Source: Eubacterium multiforme
GTDB taxonomy: Bacteria > Bacillota > Clostridia > Clostridiales > Clostridiaceae
DNA: 64,000 nt
NCBI RefSeq assembly: GCF_030813415.1
Contig: NZ_JAUSUF010000001.1
Span: 124,001 to 188,000, forward strand
Reading direction: 5' to 3'
Within the stretch, counting starts at the first letter, position 1, and the number at the start of each line of letters is the position of its first letter. Shown piece by piece: positions 26,645 through 37,300 of the stretch. The notes beneath the pieces were generated by a model. It was not told where the DNA came from and did not search any database. It worked only from the letters and a program-made list of their open reading frames with translations. Made by a program: the position numbers and the translations under genes.

Positions 26645-27100
26645 TTATTCCTCTTTTTTATTCATTATAAATTTAATAATTAAAACTAATATCATAGTCA
26701 TTATTAAAGAAGGAATACCATATATTGTTTTTAAGGCTGGATTTGTAAGTATTTGTGCTATATCATTTCCATGTAATACTTGAATCAATAACATATTTAT
26801 TCCTTCGCATACAAACATTATAATACATATAATAATGCTAGCTTTTATTGATTCTAATATATTAATTTTAACTATATATGTGCTTAATATAACTAATACA
26901 ACTATATTTAATATAGTATGTATTCCATAACTTATAGGAAACAATCTAATAAAAAAACCTATCAAAGCCAAAAGAATACTAGACATAAAAAATCTTTTCT
27001 TATCAATTTTTGTATTGGTTAATATACAAACTGCATATACAAATAAAAAGCTCTCTGGAACTCCCCTTGCAATTAATTCCAAGAATGATACTGCTAAAAT
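26645..27100 (-). CDS. AgrC-sensor-like membrane protein of the agr operon
   Basis: About 151 aa, five hydrophobic segments, ending two bases before agrB. The sequence (LELIARGVPESFLFVYAVCILTN..., then ISYGIHTILNIVVLVIL) resembles the N-terminal membrane domain of AgrC-type sensors without the kinase. The usual start would be TTG at 27082, but that has no ribosome site. AAAGGAG at 27109-27115 lies eight bases before an in-frame ATT at 27100, which I prefer; ATT is a rare start codon and this is inference. Otherwise unknown function, perhaps peptide sensing or AgrB support. Confidence 0.7.
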   Translation of the reverse strand: MLAVSFLELIARGVPESFLFVYAVCILTNTKIDKKRFFMSSILLALIGFFIRLFPISYGIHTILNIVVLVILSTYIVKINILESIKASIIICIIMFVCEGINMLLIQVLHGNDIAQILTNPALKTIYGIPSLIMTMILVLIIKFIMNKKEE

Positions 27101-27113
27101 ATTGATTTCTCCT

Positions 27114-27668
27114 TTACACTTTTTTATATGATTGTAATATATTTATATTTTTCACTGCATTATATATAATAAGAAAAACATACAGCCGTATAAATATATC
27201 TCCAACACTTAAAATGCTATATCCTAAATCAAATATGTCTGTTAAGAATTTTAAATTTGTATGATCTCCCCCTAAAATATGTATATCGTTTACTTTAGAA
27301 AAAGATTCCGTAGTTGCATATCCAGTTAAATATGATAAACTAGGGAATACTGGCATAAATCCATTATTAGCTTTTATTGCAATATCATTTAAAATGCCTC
27401 CAAAAACAATAGCTATTGATCCTACAATAGCACTAATATATTCTTTATATTTAAATACCAATGGTAAATAAGAACATAAATATACAGTTTTTAATATTCC
27501 TGCATATCTTATTAATTCATAATTTCTCATAAACACATTAGCTTGTAAGGTTATATTTATAACCTCCATTATCACGACGGGATATATTGTCCAATTTTTA
27601 AATAATGGTATAATCTTATATCCTTTTATTTTGCAAATTATTAAAGCAATTATTATAGTTTCTAACAT
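27114..27668 (-). CDS. Membrane protein, first gene of the agr operon
   Basis: 184 aa from the ATG at 27668, which follows GAGAGGAC; an upstream in-frame ATG at 27692 lies before that site. About five or six hydrophobic segments, with an externally placed ATTESFSKVNDIHILGGDHTNLKF loop. No recognised domain. It overlaps the ribosome site of the next gene, with its TAA being the first three bases of TAAAGGAG, so it is part of one translationally coupled unit through agrD. Confidence 0.65.
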   Translation of the reverse strand: MLETIIIALIICKIKGYKIIPLFKNWTIYPVVIMEVINITLQANVFMRNYELIRYAGILKTVYLCSYLPLVFKYKEYISAIVGSIAIVFGGILNDIAIKANNGFMPVFPSLSYLTGYATTESFSKVNDIHILGGDHTNLKFLTDIFDLGYSILSVGDIFIRLYVFLIIYNAVKNINILQSYKKV

Positions 27669-27728
27669 TGGCTGTCCTCTCTTTTTTTGCATTTAATTTT
27701 AAGTGATAATTCAAATCATTCTTTTTTC

Positions 27729-27734
27729 ATTATA
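27729..27734 (-). promoter_or_regulatory. Promoter -10 box of the agr operon
   Basis: The minus strand reads TAGTATAATG, giving a consensus TATAAT about 60 bases before the first start codon. The -35 is poorly conserved. Upstream, GTAAAAAATTTTTAC (27814-27828) is a perfect palindrome. I see no gene in 27669-27888. Confidence 0.5.
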
Positions 27735-27888
27735 CTATATTTTTCAAATTTTTTCTATATTGTTTTCATTTTTGAAACTTTTTATATAATATTTATAAAT
27801 TAATATTAATTTTGTAAAAAATTTTTACTTTTTATGTAAATAGATATAAAAAAACACCTATTTATTTAATTTTATTAACATTTAAAAT

Positions 27889-28902
<1,014 letters not shown>

Positions 28903-29006
28903 TTAAAATAACCTCCTTTTATAAAAACATTATATATTAATATAACTACTTTTTAAAATATTAATACTTATAAAATATTATTTATAATAAATCCTTTTAA
29001 CTAAAA

Positions 29007-29035
29007 TTCAGATAGAGTTAAAAACTCTATCTGAA
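29007..29035 (-). terminator. Terminator of the galK-galT unit
   Basis: TTCAGATAGAGTT and AACTCTATCTGAA form a perfect 13-bp stem with a three-base loop, immediately past the galT stop. Confidence 0.9.
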
Positions 29036-29042
29036 TAAATCT

Positions 29043-30560
29043 TTACTTTATTTCATTTTTTAAAGTATTAATATATTTTTCCATAGATTTTTTACCTTGT
29101 TCATTCCACTTAAATACTCCACAATCCTCTAAAACTTTTACAAATACATCTGAAACTTCTTTTTCAATTATAATTTGTACATTTTCTTTATTTATATTAG
29201 GATTTCTCTTTTTTATTTCATAAAACCAATCTAAATGGATTTTCATTTTCTCTATATCTATTAAACTATCATCCTTTTTAAGAAGATTTTCCTTTATAAC
29301 TTCAAGTTCATCCTTTAATCTAGATGGAAGAACTGCAAGTCCTAAAACTTCAATAAGTCCTATATTTTCTTTCTTTATGTGATGTAATTCTTTGTGAGGA
29401 TGAAATATTCCATCTGGATGTTCATTGCTTGTTCTATTATTTCTAAGAACAAGGTCTAAAACATATTTATTTTCTTCAAATCTTGCAATTGGAGTTATTG
29501 TATTATGAGGTATTCCTTCACTATAAGCTAATACGTCAGCATCAGAATCACTATATTCTCTCCAATGTTTTAGTATTTTTTCTGAAAGGGCACTTAATTC
29601 TTCTCTATTTTCCCCCCTTAATCTTAAAACAGTTAAAGGCCATTTAACTATTGATAAATCTATGTTTTCATAGTTTGGAATTTTAAATTTATAAACATCC
29701 TTTGCCTTATTCATAGCAAAAGTATAATTACCACCTTGATAATGGTCATGAGTTAATATTGATCCTCCAACTATAGGCAAATCTGCATTTGAACCTATAA
29801 AATAATGTGGAAACTTTTCTACAAACTCTAATATTCTATCAAAGGTTTTCTTATTTATACTCATTGGAACATGCTCACCTTTAAACACTATACAATGTTC
29901 ATTGTAATATGCGTAAGGTGAATATTGAAGGAACCAATTTTCATTACATAAATTTAATGGTATAACTCTTAAATTTTGTCTTGCAGGGTGATTAATTCTT
30001 CCTCTATACCCTTCATTTTCCTTACAAAGAAGACATTTTGGATACTTTGCAGATGGAAGATTTTTTGCTGCTGCAATTGCTTTTGGATCTTTCTCTGGCT
30101 TTGATAAATTAATTGTTACATCCATTTCTCCATATTCACTTTTTGATTTCCATACAAGATTTTGAGCTATTCTATCTGTTCTTATATAATCACAGGCCTT
30201 GCTCATATTATGAAAATAAGTTGTTGCCTTTTTAGGATCCTCATTATAATTAATATTAAACTCTCTAATAATTTCTGATGGTCTACCAACTAGTATCCCC
30301 ATAATTTTAGTATCAAAAAGATCTCTATATATTGGAGTATTGTGTTCAATAAGTCCTTTATCATAAGCATAATCTAAAAGATCATTTAAAATAGGAGTTG
30401 GAGTTTCAAGATTTTCCTCTAAAACTTCAACATACTCATAGTCATCAAGATTAAAAACATCAAGCAAACTATTTCTTATGAATATTCTATCTTCTTCTTT
30501 TATTAAGTTTTGTTTAATTCCATATTGAATTAACCTTTCAATATTTTTATAAATATTCAT
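29043..30560 (-). CDS. galT: UDP-glucose-hexose-1-phosphate uridylyltransferase
   Basis: Exchanges UMP between UDP-glucose and galactose-1-phosphate in the Leloir pathway. 505 aa, the long Firmicute type-2 GalT rather than the 350-aa enterobacterial type. The segment SEGIPHNTITPIARFEEN and the GGSILTHDHYQGG stretch with its conserved histidines are visible. It starts nine bases after the galK stop (AGGAGGATAAT site). No galE is seen in the window. Confidence 0.94.
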   Translation of the reverse strand: MNIYKNIERLIQYGIKQNLIKEEDRIFIRNSLLDVFNLDDYEYVEVLEENLETPTPILNDLLDYAYDKGLIEHNTPIYRDLFDTKIMGILVGRPSEIIREFNINYNEDPKKATTYFHNMSKACDYIRTDRIAQNLVWKSKSEYGEMDVTINLSKPEKDPKAIAAAKNLPSAKYPKCLLCKENEGYRGRINHPARQNLRVIPLNLCNENWFLQYSPYAYYNEHCIVFKGEHVPMSINKKTFDRILEFVEKFPHYFIGSNADLPIVGGSILTHDHYQGGNYTFAMNKAKDVYKFKIPNYENIDLSIVKWPLTVLRLRGENREELSALSEKILKHWREYSDSDADVLAYSEGIPHNTITPIARFEENKYVLDLVLRNNRTSNEHPDGIFHPHKELHHIKKENIGLIEVLGLAVLPSRLKDELEVIKENLLKKDDSLIDIEKMKIHLDWFYEIKKRNPNINKENVQIIIEKEVSDVFVKVLEDCGVFKWNEQGKKSMEKYINTLKNEIK

Positions 30561-30569
30561 ATTATCCTC

Positions 30570-31733
30570 CTATATTTCTTTAGTTCCCTCACCTATATTA
30601 GCTATATAAAAACTAGCATCATATCCTATTTTCTCTTTATATCCTTTACCTACATTTTCTATAAAATCTTCAACTTTATCTTTTTTAACTAAAGAAACTG
30701 TACATCCTCCAAATCCAGCTCCTGTCATTCTACTTCCTAATACACCATCTTCATTCCATGCAAGTTCAACTAAAGTATCAAGTTCAGTTCCTGTTACTTC
30801 ATAGTCATCTCTTAAAGAAATATGAGATGCATTCATAAGTTCTCCAAAAGTAGTTAAATCATTTTTTTCAAGGGCTTCTTTAGCCTTTAAAGTTCTTATA
30901 TTTTCATAAACAGCATGTTTAGCTCTCTTTCTTCTTACTTCATCCTTTATAAGATCCTTATTATTTTCAAATTCTTCAATAGATAATTCTCCTAATGCAT
31001 TAATATTTAATTTACTCTTTAATTCCTCTAATGCAGTTTCACATTCACTTCTTCTTTCATTATATTTAGAATCTGCAAGACCTCTTCTTTTATTTGTGTT
31101 TGAAATAACTAACACTTCATCCTTTAAATCAACTTTTGAATAACTATATTTCAAAGTATTACAATCAAGAAGTATTGCACTATCTTTCTTTCCCATTCCT
31201 ATTGCAAACTGATCCATTATTCCACAATTTACTCCAACAAAAGCATTTTCTGCTTTTTGAGAGAATTTTACTAAATCTACTCTATCTATATTAAAATTAA
31301 ATAACTTGTCCATCATAACTGCAATAAGCAATTCTAAAGATGCTGATGATGAAAGTCCTGCTCCATTTGGAATGTTTCCATATATAGCTACATCAAATCC
31401 TTTATCTATGTTATATCCATTTTTCTTCATAACATCTATAACACCCTTTGGATAGTTTACCCAATCATGTGCTTTTTCATATTTTATATAATCTAAATCA
31501 AATTCAATTACACCAATATCTTCAAAGTTACTTGAATACATTCTAACTTTTTTATCATCTCTTAATGATATTGCTCCATAAGTACCAAAGCTAAGTGCAC
31601 ATGGAAAAACATTTCCTCCGTTATAATCTGTATGTTCTCCAATTAAATTAACTCTTCCTGGTGAAAAAAATATTTTTAAATCTTCTTTATCTCCAAATAT
31701 TTTAATAAAAGTATCCTTTATTTGATTTTTCAT
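30570..31733 (-). CDS. galK: Galactokinase
   Basis: Phosphorylates galactose at C1 with ATP. GHMP-kinase fold, 387 aa. Motif 1 [15 protein letters not shown] (residues 26-40) binds galactose; motif 2 [13 protein letters not shown] (near 120) binds phosphate; motif 3 [13 protein letters not shown] (near 340) is intact. Catalytic Asp lies in [10 protein letters not shown]. First gene of the galK-galT unit; a LacI-type operator candidate is 55 bases upstream. Confidence 0.96.
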   Translation of the reverse strand: MKNQIKDTFIKIFGDKEDLKIFFSPGRVNLIGEHTDYNGGNVFPCALSFGTYGAISLRDDKKVRMYSSNFEDIGVIEFDLDYIKYEKAHDWVNYPKGVIDVMKKNGYNIDKGFDVAIYGNIPNGAGLSSSASLELLIAVMMDKLFNFNIDRVDLVKFSQKAENAFVGVNCGIMDQFAIGMGKKDSAILLDCNTLKYSYSKVDLKDEVLVISNTNKRRGLADSKYNERRSECETALEELKSKLNINALGELSIEEFENNKDLIKDEVRRKRAKHAVYENIRTLKAKEALEKNDLTTFGELMNASHISLRDDYEVTGTELDTLVELAWNEDGVLGSRMTGAGFGGCTVSLVKKDKVEDFIENVGKGYKEKIGYDASFYIANIGEGTKEI

Positions 31734-31786
31734 AATATTACCCTACCCTCTTTCAAATTATTGTATATTTAAATAATATCATTTCA

Positions 31787-31800
31787 GGAAAACATTTTCA
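31787..31800 (-). promoter_or_regulatory. Candidate GalR operator upstream of galK
   Basis: GGAAAACATTTTCA, a near-palindrome of the LacI-family type. Twelve of its fourteen bases recur at 33040-33053 upstream of galM, and the following TTTAAATAATA-type promoter sequence is shared too. It also resembles a CcpA site but lacks the central CG. Confidence 0.55.
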
Positions 31801-31867
31801 ATAATTTTACTTAATTTTTACTAATATTTTTCCTAACTATTTTCTTATTTTCACTTATTAACCACTT

Positions 31868-32899
31868 TTATATAAATTTATATTTTATATACTTATCATA
31901 TTCCTCTCCTGCTCTTAAAATAGAACTTTCTTTAAAAGCATCTTCATATCCTATAGGAGGATTTTGACATTCAAAACATATTCCATATCTTCTCTTTATA
32001 TCCTTATTTCCATATACTTTTTTACCATCTATAAAGTTCATTGAATAAATAACTACCCCTTCATTATTTGTTTCAATTTGCATTTCTCTTCCACTTTCAT
32101 CATCTTTATAAACAATATTTCTTTTATCATTAAATAAAAATGTATGGTCATAACCTGAACCTAATTCTATTTGTTCTTCATTATTATCTATATCTTTTCC
32201 TATTCTTTTTTCTTCTCTAAAATCAAAGGCAGTGTTAAAGGTATTTAATACTTCTCCTGTTGGAACACTATTATTATCTATAGCTAAAATTTCATTTGAT
32301 GTAACCATTAATTTATGATCTAAAACTGATTCTTTATAGTCACCACTTAAATTAAAATAAGAATGATTTGTCATATTTACTAAGGTATCTTTATCACTTA
32401 TTCCTTTAAATTCAATTATGAATTCGTTTTCTTTATTTAGAGAGTAAATTACATTAACATCTAAATTTCCTGGATACCCTTCCTCTCCATCAGCTGATTT
32501 ATAGGACAATATAAGGCTTACTTTTTCTTTTTCTATTTCTGTTTTGGCATCCCAAACCTTTTTATTAAATCCTATATTTCCACCATGACACTGACACACC
32601 TCATAATTTTTATTAAATTTTATCTTTTCTCCATTTATGGTTACTTCCCCTTTATTAATTCTACCAGCTGTTCTTCCAATAATTCCTCCATAGTATGATG
32701 GACTTTCAATATAAGTTTCTAAATCTTCATATGCTACAACTATGTTTTCCTTTTTACCATTTTTATCTTTAGTAAAAATTCCTGTTATAGCTCCACCTAA
32801 ATTAAGAACCTTAATATCAACATCTCCATTACTTAATGTATATTCAATTATGTCTTTTCCTTTATAGTCAAAAACTTTTTGTTCTGATATTTTAATCAT
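31868..32899 (-). CDS. galM: Aldose 1-epimerase (mutarotase)
   Basis: Interconverts alpha and beta galactose for galactokinase. 343 aa. The galactose-mutarotase fold is recognisable from GGIIGRTAGRINKG (residues about 72-85), NMTNHSYFNLSGD with catalytic His (near 176), SGYDHTFLFND (near 246) and CFECQNPPIGYED-like end with the catalytic Glu (near 307). GGGGGAAGG site. It has its own promoter, separate from galK-galT, with a hairpin in its leader. Confidence 0.93.
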   Translation of the reverse strand: MIKISEQKVFDYKGKDIIEYTLSNGDVDIKVLNLGGAITGIFTKDKNGKKENIVVAYEDLETYIESPSYYGGIIGRTAGRINKGEVTINGEKIKFNKNYEVCQCHGGNIGFNKKVWDAKTEIEKEKVSLILSYKSADGEEGYPGNLDVNVIYSLNKENEFIIEFKGISDKDTLVNMTNHSYFNLSGDYKESVLDHKLMVTSNEILAIDNNSVPTGEVLNTFNTAFDFREEKRIGKDIDNNEEQIELGSGYDHTFLFNDKRNIVYKDDESGREMQIETNNEGVVIYSMNFIDGKKVYGNKDIKRRYGICFECQNPPIGYEDAFKESSILRAGEEYDKYIKYKFI

Positions 32900-32927
32900 A
32901 CAATCCCTTCCCCCTTTTATTTTAAAA

Positions 32928-32957
32928 ATAGCTAAGCAAATAATCGCTTAGCTATTT
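32928..32957 (-). terminator. Terminator-like hairpin in the galM leader
   Basis: ATAGCTAAGC and GCTTAGCTAT form a perfect ten-base stem around an eight-base loop. On the minus strand it is followed by TTTTTAAAATAAAA and then the galM ribosome site. No minus-strand gene lies upstream within 300 bases, so it looks like an attenuator or mRNA-stabilising stem rather than an upstream gene's terminator. The remaining 32958-33218 holds only promoters. Confidence 0.6.
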
Positions 32958-33039
32958 ATTTAATTACTATTTAATAAAAAATAGTAAGATGAGTTATCTT
33001 TTTTAAAATTAATGTCTATATTTAAATAATAATACTTTA

Positions 33040-33053
33040 GGAAAATTTTTTCA
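33040..33053 (-). promoter_or_regulatory. Candidate GalR operator upstream of galM
   Basis: GGAAAATTTTTTCA, matching the galK-upstream element at 12 of 14 bases, in the same orientation and followed in both by an A/T-rich promoter containing TTTAAATAAT. Confidence 0.5.
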
Positions 33054-33218
33054 ACATTTTTTACTACTTTTTTACCAAATATTTTTACTATCTATTATTA
33101 ATGTTTAAATATGTTTTATTAACTATTTTACTTTATATTATTTTTAATCATTTTCTATACTTATAAAATATATTATTATAAGAGACCCTTTAGCTTATTT
33201 ATATAAAGGAGATGTTTT

Positions 33219-34229
33219 ATGAATCTTATAAAAAATAAATTTGAATCATTAGAAAAACTTATTGGAAATACCCCTTTATTAGAAATTTCTTTTACTTATA
33301 AAGGACAAGCACTGAAAATTTATTCTAAATTAGAATATTATAATTTTAGCGGCAGTATAAAAGATAGAATGGCTCTTTATATACTAAAAAATGCTTATAA
33401 TCAAAATAAAATTAAACCTAATGATAGAATAATAGAAACAACTAGTGGAAACACTGGAATTTCTTTTGCCTCTATTGGAAGTTACTTAAATCATCCAGTA
33501 TCTATTTATATGCCAGATTTTATGAGCATGGAAAGAATTTCTTTAATAAAAAGTTTTGGAGCAGATATTCATTTAGTTTCAAAAAAGGATGGTGGATTCT
33601 TAAAATGCATAGAGCTTGCAAAAAAAGCTAAATCTGAAAATAGCAATGTATTTTTACCATCTCAATTTTCTAATACTGACAATATTATGGCTCATTACTT
33701 ATCAACAGGCCCTGAAATTTGGAGTACTCTTGTAAATAATGGATTAATCCCATCTGCTTTTATTGCAGGAGTTGGCACTGGTGGGACAATTATGGGAGTT
33801 TCAAGATATTTAAAGAAAATGTATAGGAAAATTACTGTTCATCCATTAGAACCTGAAAATTCTAAAACTCTTTCCTTTGGTTATGATGGTTCTTCTCATA
33901 GAATAGAAGGAATATCTGATGAGTTTGTTCCAGAAATTTTGAAACTATATGAACTTGATAATATAGTTAATGTAAATGATGGTGATGCTATAATAATGGC
34001 TCAAAAACTATCAAAGGAACTTGGCCTTGGAGTTGGAATTTCTTCTGGAGCAAACTTTATAGGTGCATTAAAAATTCTTTTATCTAAAAAGGATGCTGAT
34101 TCTACTGTAGTTACAGTCTTCCCAGATGATAATAAAAAATATTTAACTACTGATCTTATGAAAAAGGAACCTATTAAAAATGCTTATTTATCAAAGGATA
34201 TTAATCTTCTCTCCATAAAAACTTTATAA
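33219..34229 (+). CDS. Cysteine synthase-like PLP enzyme
   Basis: Fold-type II PLP protein related to O-acetylserine sulfhydrylase (CysK/CysM). 336 aa. The N terminus FESLEKLIGNTPLLEI, Schiff-base lysine in YNFSGSIKDRMA (near residue 49), substrate loop ETTSGNTGIS (near 77), phosphate-cup GVGTGGTIMG (near 190) and SSGANFIGA (near 285) are all in place. The residue before the lysine motif reads SGSIKDR instead of the common GGSIKDR. The substrate could be O-acetyl- or O-phospho-serine or a related compound. AAAGGAG site; monocistronic. Confidence 0.88.
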   Translation: MNLIKNKFESLEKLIGNTPLLEISFTYKGQALKIYSKLEYYNFSGSIKDRMALYILKNAYNQNKIKPNDRIIETTSGNTGISFASIGSYLNHPVSIYMPDFMSMERISLIKSFGADIHLVSKKDGGFLKCIELAKKAKSENSNVFLPSQFSNTDNIMAHYLSTGPEIWSTLVNNGLIPSAFIAGVGTGGTIMGVSRYLKKMYRKITVHPLEPENSKTLSFGYDGSSHRIEGISDEFVPEILKLYELDNIVNVNDGDAIIMAQKLSKELGLGVGISSGANFIGALKILLSKKDADSTVVTVFPDDNKKYLTTDLMKKEPIKNAYLSKDINLLSIKTL

Positions 34230-34233
34230 AAAT

Positions 34234-34286
34234 ACAATAATAAAAGAGGTAGAATAAATTAAAAATTCTACCTCTTTTATTGTTGT
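34234..34286. terminator. Bidirectional terminator between the PLP enzyme and nifJ
   Basis: Arms 34234-34255 and 34265-34286 are complementary with one mismatch (centre AGGTAGAAT / ATTCTACCT) around a nine-base loop, with T runs on both strands. Confidence 0.9.
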
Positions 34287-34320
34287 ATTTTTAGGATCAC
34301 GCGATTTTTTTATAAAATTA

Positions 34321-37300
34321 TTATTTTGCAGCTAACTTTTTATAGTTTTCTAATCTTTCCATAGCATCATTATATGTCTTTTCAAATAATGCTTCTGCAG
34401 CTTCTGGGAATGCCTTAGCAAGGGATGCATATCTAACTTCTCCCATTAAGAATTCCTTAAAATCTCCCTTTGGTTCCTTTGAATCTAAAGTAAATGGATT
34501 CTTTCCAGTTCCCTTTAATTCAGGATTGTATCTATACATACTCCAGTATCCACAATCAACAGCTCTCTTAGCTTCTAATTGGCTATTACCCATTCCAAGT
34601 TTAATTCCATGATTAATACATGGAGCATAACCTATAATTAATGATGGTCCATCATAATTTTCAGCTTCTGCTATAGCTTTAAGAGTTTGATTTTTATCAG
34701 CTCCCATTGAAACTTGTGCAACATATACATATCCGTAACTCATTGCCATCATTCCAAGGTCTTTCTTCTTAGTCTTCTTACCTGATGCAGTAAACTTAGC
34801 AACTGCTGCTGTTGGTGTTGCCTTTGAAGCTTGACCACCAGTATTTGAGTAAACTTCTGTATCAAATACAAATATATTTACATTTTCTCCTGATGCAAGT
34901 ACATGATCTACTCCACCATAACCAATGTCGTAAGACCATCCATCTCCACCAAATATCCATTGTGATGGTTTTATTAAGAAGTCTTTTTCTTCTAAAATTT
35001 TCTTTGCCATACAATTATCTAATTTTTCTAAAGCATTTATAACTCTATTTGCTCTTTCTCTAGTTCCAGCTCCATCTTCTACATGTTCTACAAAGTCCTT
35101 AAGAGCTTCCTTAGCTTCCCCTTCTTCAAGTTCTATAATAAGTGCATTAGCTTCTTCAACTAATCTTTCTCTTACAGCTTTTGCTCCACAGAACATTCCA
35201 AGTCCATATTCTGCATTATCTTCAAATAATGAATTTGCCCATGCTGGTCCAAATCCTTTATGATTAATTGTGTATGGAGTTGAAGGTGCAGATGCTCCCC
35301 ATATTGATGAACATCCAGTAGCATTAGCTATTATCATTCTATCTCCAAATAATTGAGTTATAAGTTTAGCATATGGAGTTTCTCCACATCCTGCACAAGC
35401 TCCTGAGAATTCCATTAAAGGTTGTTCAAATTGACTACCCTTTACAGTAGTTTTATTCATTGGATTTTCCTTTGGTAAAACATGTTTTATAACATAATCC
35501 CAATTTTCTATTTCTACTTCTTGTGTATGAAGTGGTTTCATAACTAAAGCTTTTTCAGGTGCTGGACAAACTTGAGCACAGTTTCCGCAACCAGTACAAT
35601 CAAGTGGATCTACTTGAATTGTAAAGTTCATTGGTTCAGCTGTTTTTAATCCCTTAGCAGCTACTGATTTAAACTTTTCTGGTGCATTTTCCTTTTCCTT
35701 TTCATTTAATAAGAATGGTCTAATTGCAGCATGTGGACATACATATGAACATTGGTTACATTGTATACATTTATCCTTATCCCATTCTGGAACATTTATA
35801 GCAATTCCTCTCTTTTCATATGCAGCTGTTCCTGGTTCAAAAGTACCATCTTCCATTCCATTAAATGCTGATACTGGTAAATCGAATCCTTCTAATTTAT
35901 TAATAGGTTCAACTATTCTCTTAATGAATTCATTTACTTCTTCTGGTTTCTTTGTTTCTTTATCTTCAGCATTTGCCCAAGATTCTGGAATATTTATTTT
36001 AACTATTGATTCTATTCCTTTATCAATTGCAGCATTGTTCATATCAACAACTTTTTGTCCCTTCTTACCATAAGAAGTTACAACTGCATCTTTTAAATAT
36101 TTAACAGCATCGTCTATTGGAATAATATTAGCTAATTTAAAGAATGCTGATTGCATTATCATATTAATTCTTCCACCAAGACCAATTTCTTGTGCTATCT
36201 TAACAGCATTTAAAGTGTAGAATTTAATATTATTTTTAGCTATATATCTCTTATATGAAGCTGGTAAATGTTCTTCTATTTCTTCTGGAGTCCAAATAGT
36301 ATTTAATAAGAATGTTCCATTCTTCTTTAATCCATCTAAAACATTATATTTATGAACATATGCTTGATTATGGCAAGCTACAAAATCAGCTTTATCTATT
36401 AAATAAGGTGATTTAATTGGAGTTTTACCAAATCTTAAGTGAGATACTGTAACTCCACCTGATTTCTTAGAATCATATGAGAAATATCCTTGAGCATACA
36501 TATCTGTATGGTCTCCAATAATCTTGATAGCACTCTTATTTGCACCAACAGTACCATCAGAACCAAGTCCCCAGAATTTACAAGCAACGGTTCCTTCTTT
36601 AGTTGCATCAATATCTTTAGTTACTTCTAATGAAGTATTAGTTACATCATCAACTATTCCAATTGTAAATTTATCCTTTGGTTCATCTTTAGCTAAATTA
36701 TCAAAAATTGTAGCTATATGACTTGGAGTTGGATCTTTTGATCCTAATCCATATCTACCACCAATAATTAATGGTGCATCCTTTTCATTTGCATATGCAC
36801 TTAAAACGTCTAAGTATAATGGTTCTCCATTACTACCTACTTCTTTTACTTTATCTAAAACAGCTATCTTCTTAACAGTTGCTGGTATAGCTTTCTTTAA
36901 TTTTTCTACATCAAAAGGTCTATAAAGTCTAACCTTTATAACTCCAACCTTTTCTCCATGTTTAATTAAATAGTCAACTGTTTCTTCACATACATCTGTA
37001 CTTGAACCCATTGTAACAACGATTCTATCAGCATCTTTTGCACCATAATAATCAAAACAGTGATATTCTCTTCCTGTTATTTTTGTAATTTCAGCCATAT
37101 ATCCTTCAACAATATCAGGAACTGCATTATAGAATTTATTTACAGCTTCTCTTGATTGGAAGTAAGTATCTGAGTTTAGTGCTGTTCCTCTAGTTACAGG
37201 ATGATTTGGGCTTAATGCTCTTTCTCTAAATTCTTTAACAGCTTCCATATCTAATAATGGTTTTAAGTCCTCTTGTTCTAACACTTCAACTTTTTGTACT

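Noticed and set aside
27762-27780. GTTTTCATTTTTGAAAC as a second LacI-type operator upstream of agr
   Set aside because: The arms are imperfect and the central CG or TG is missing; more likely AT-rich chance.
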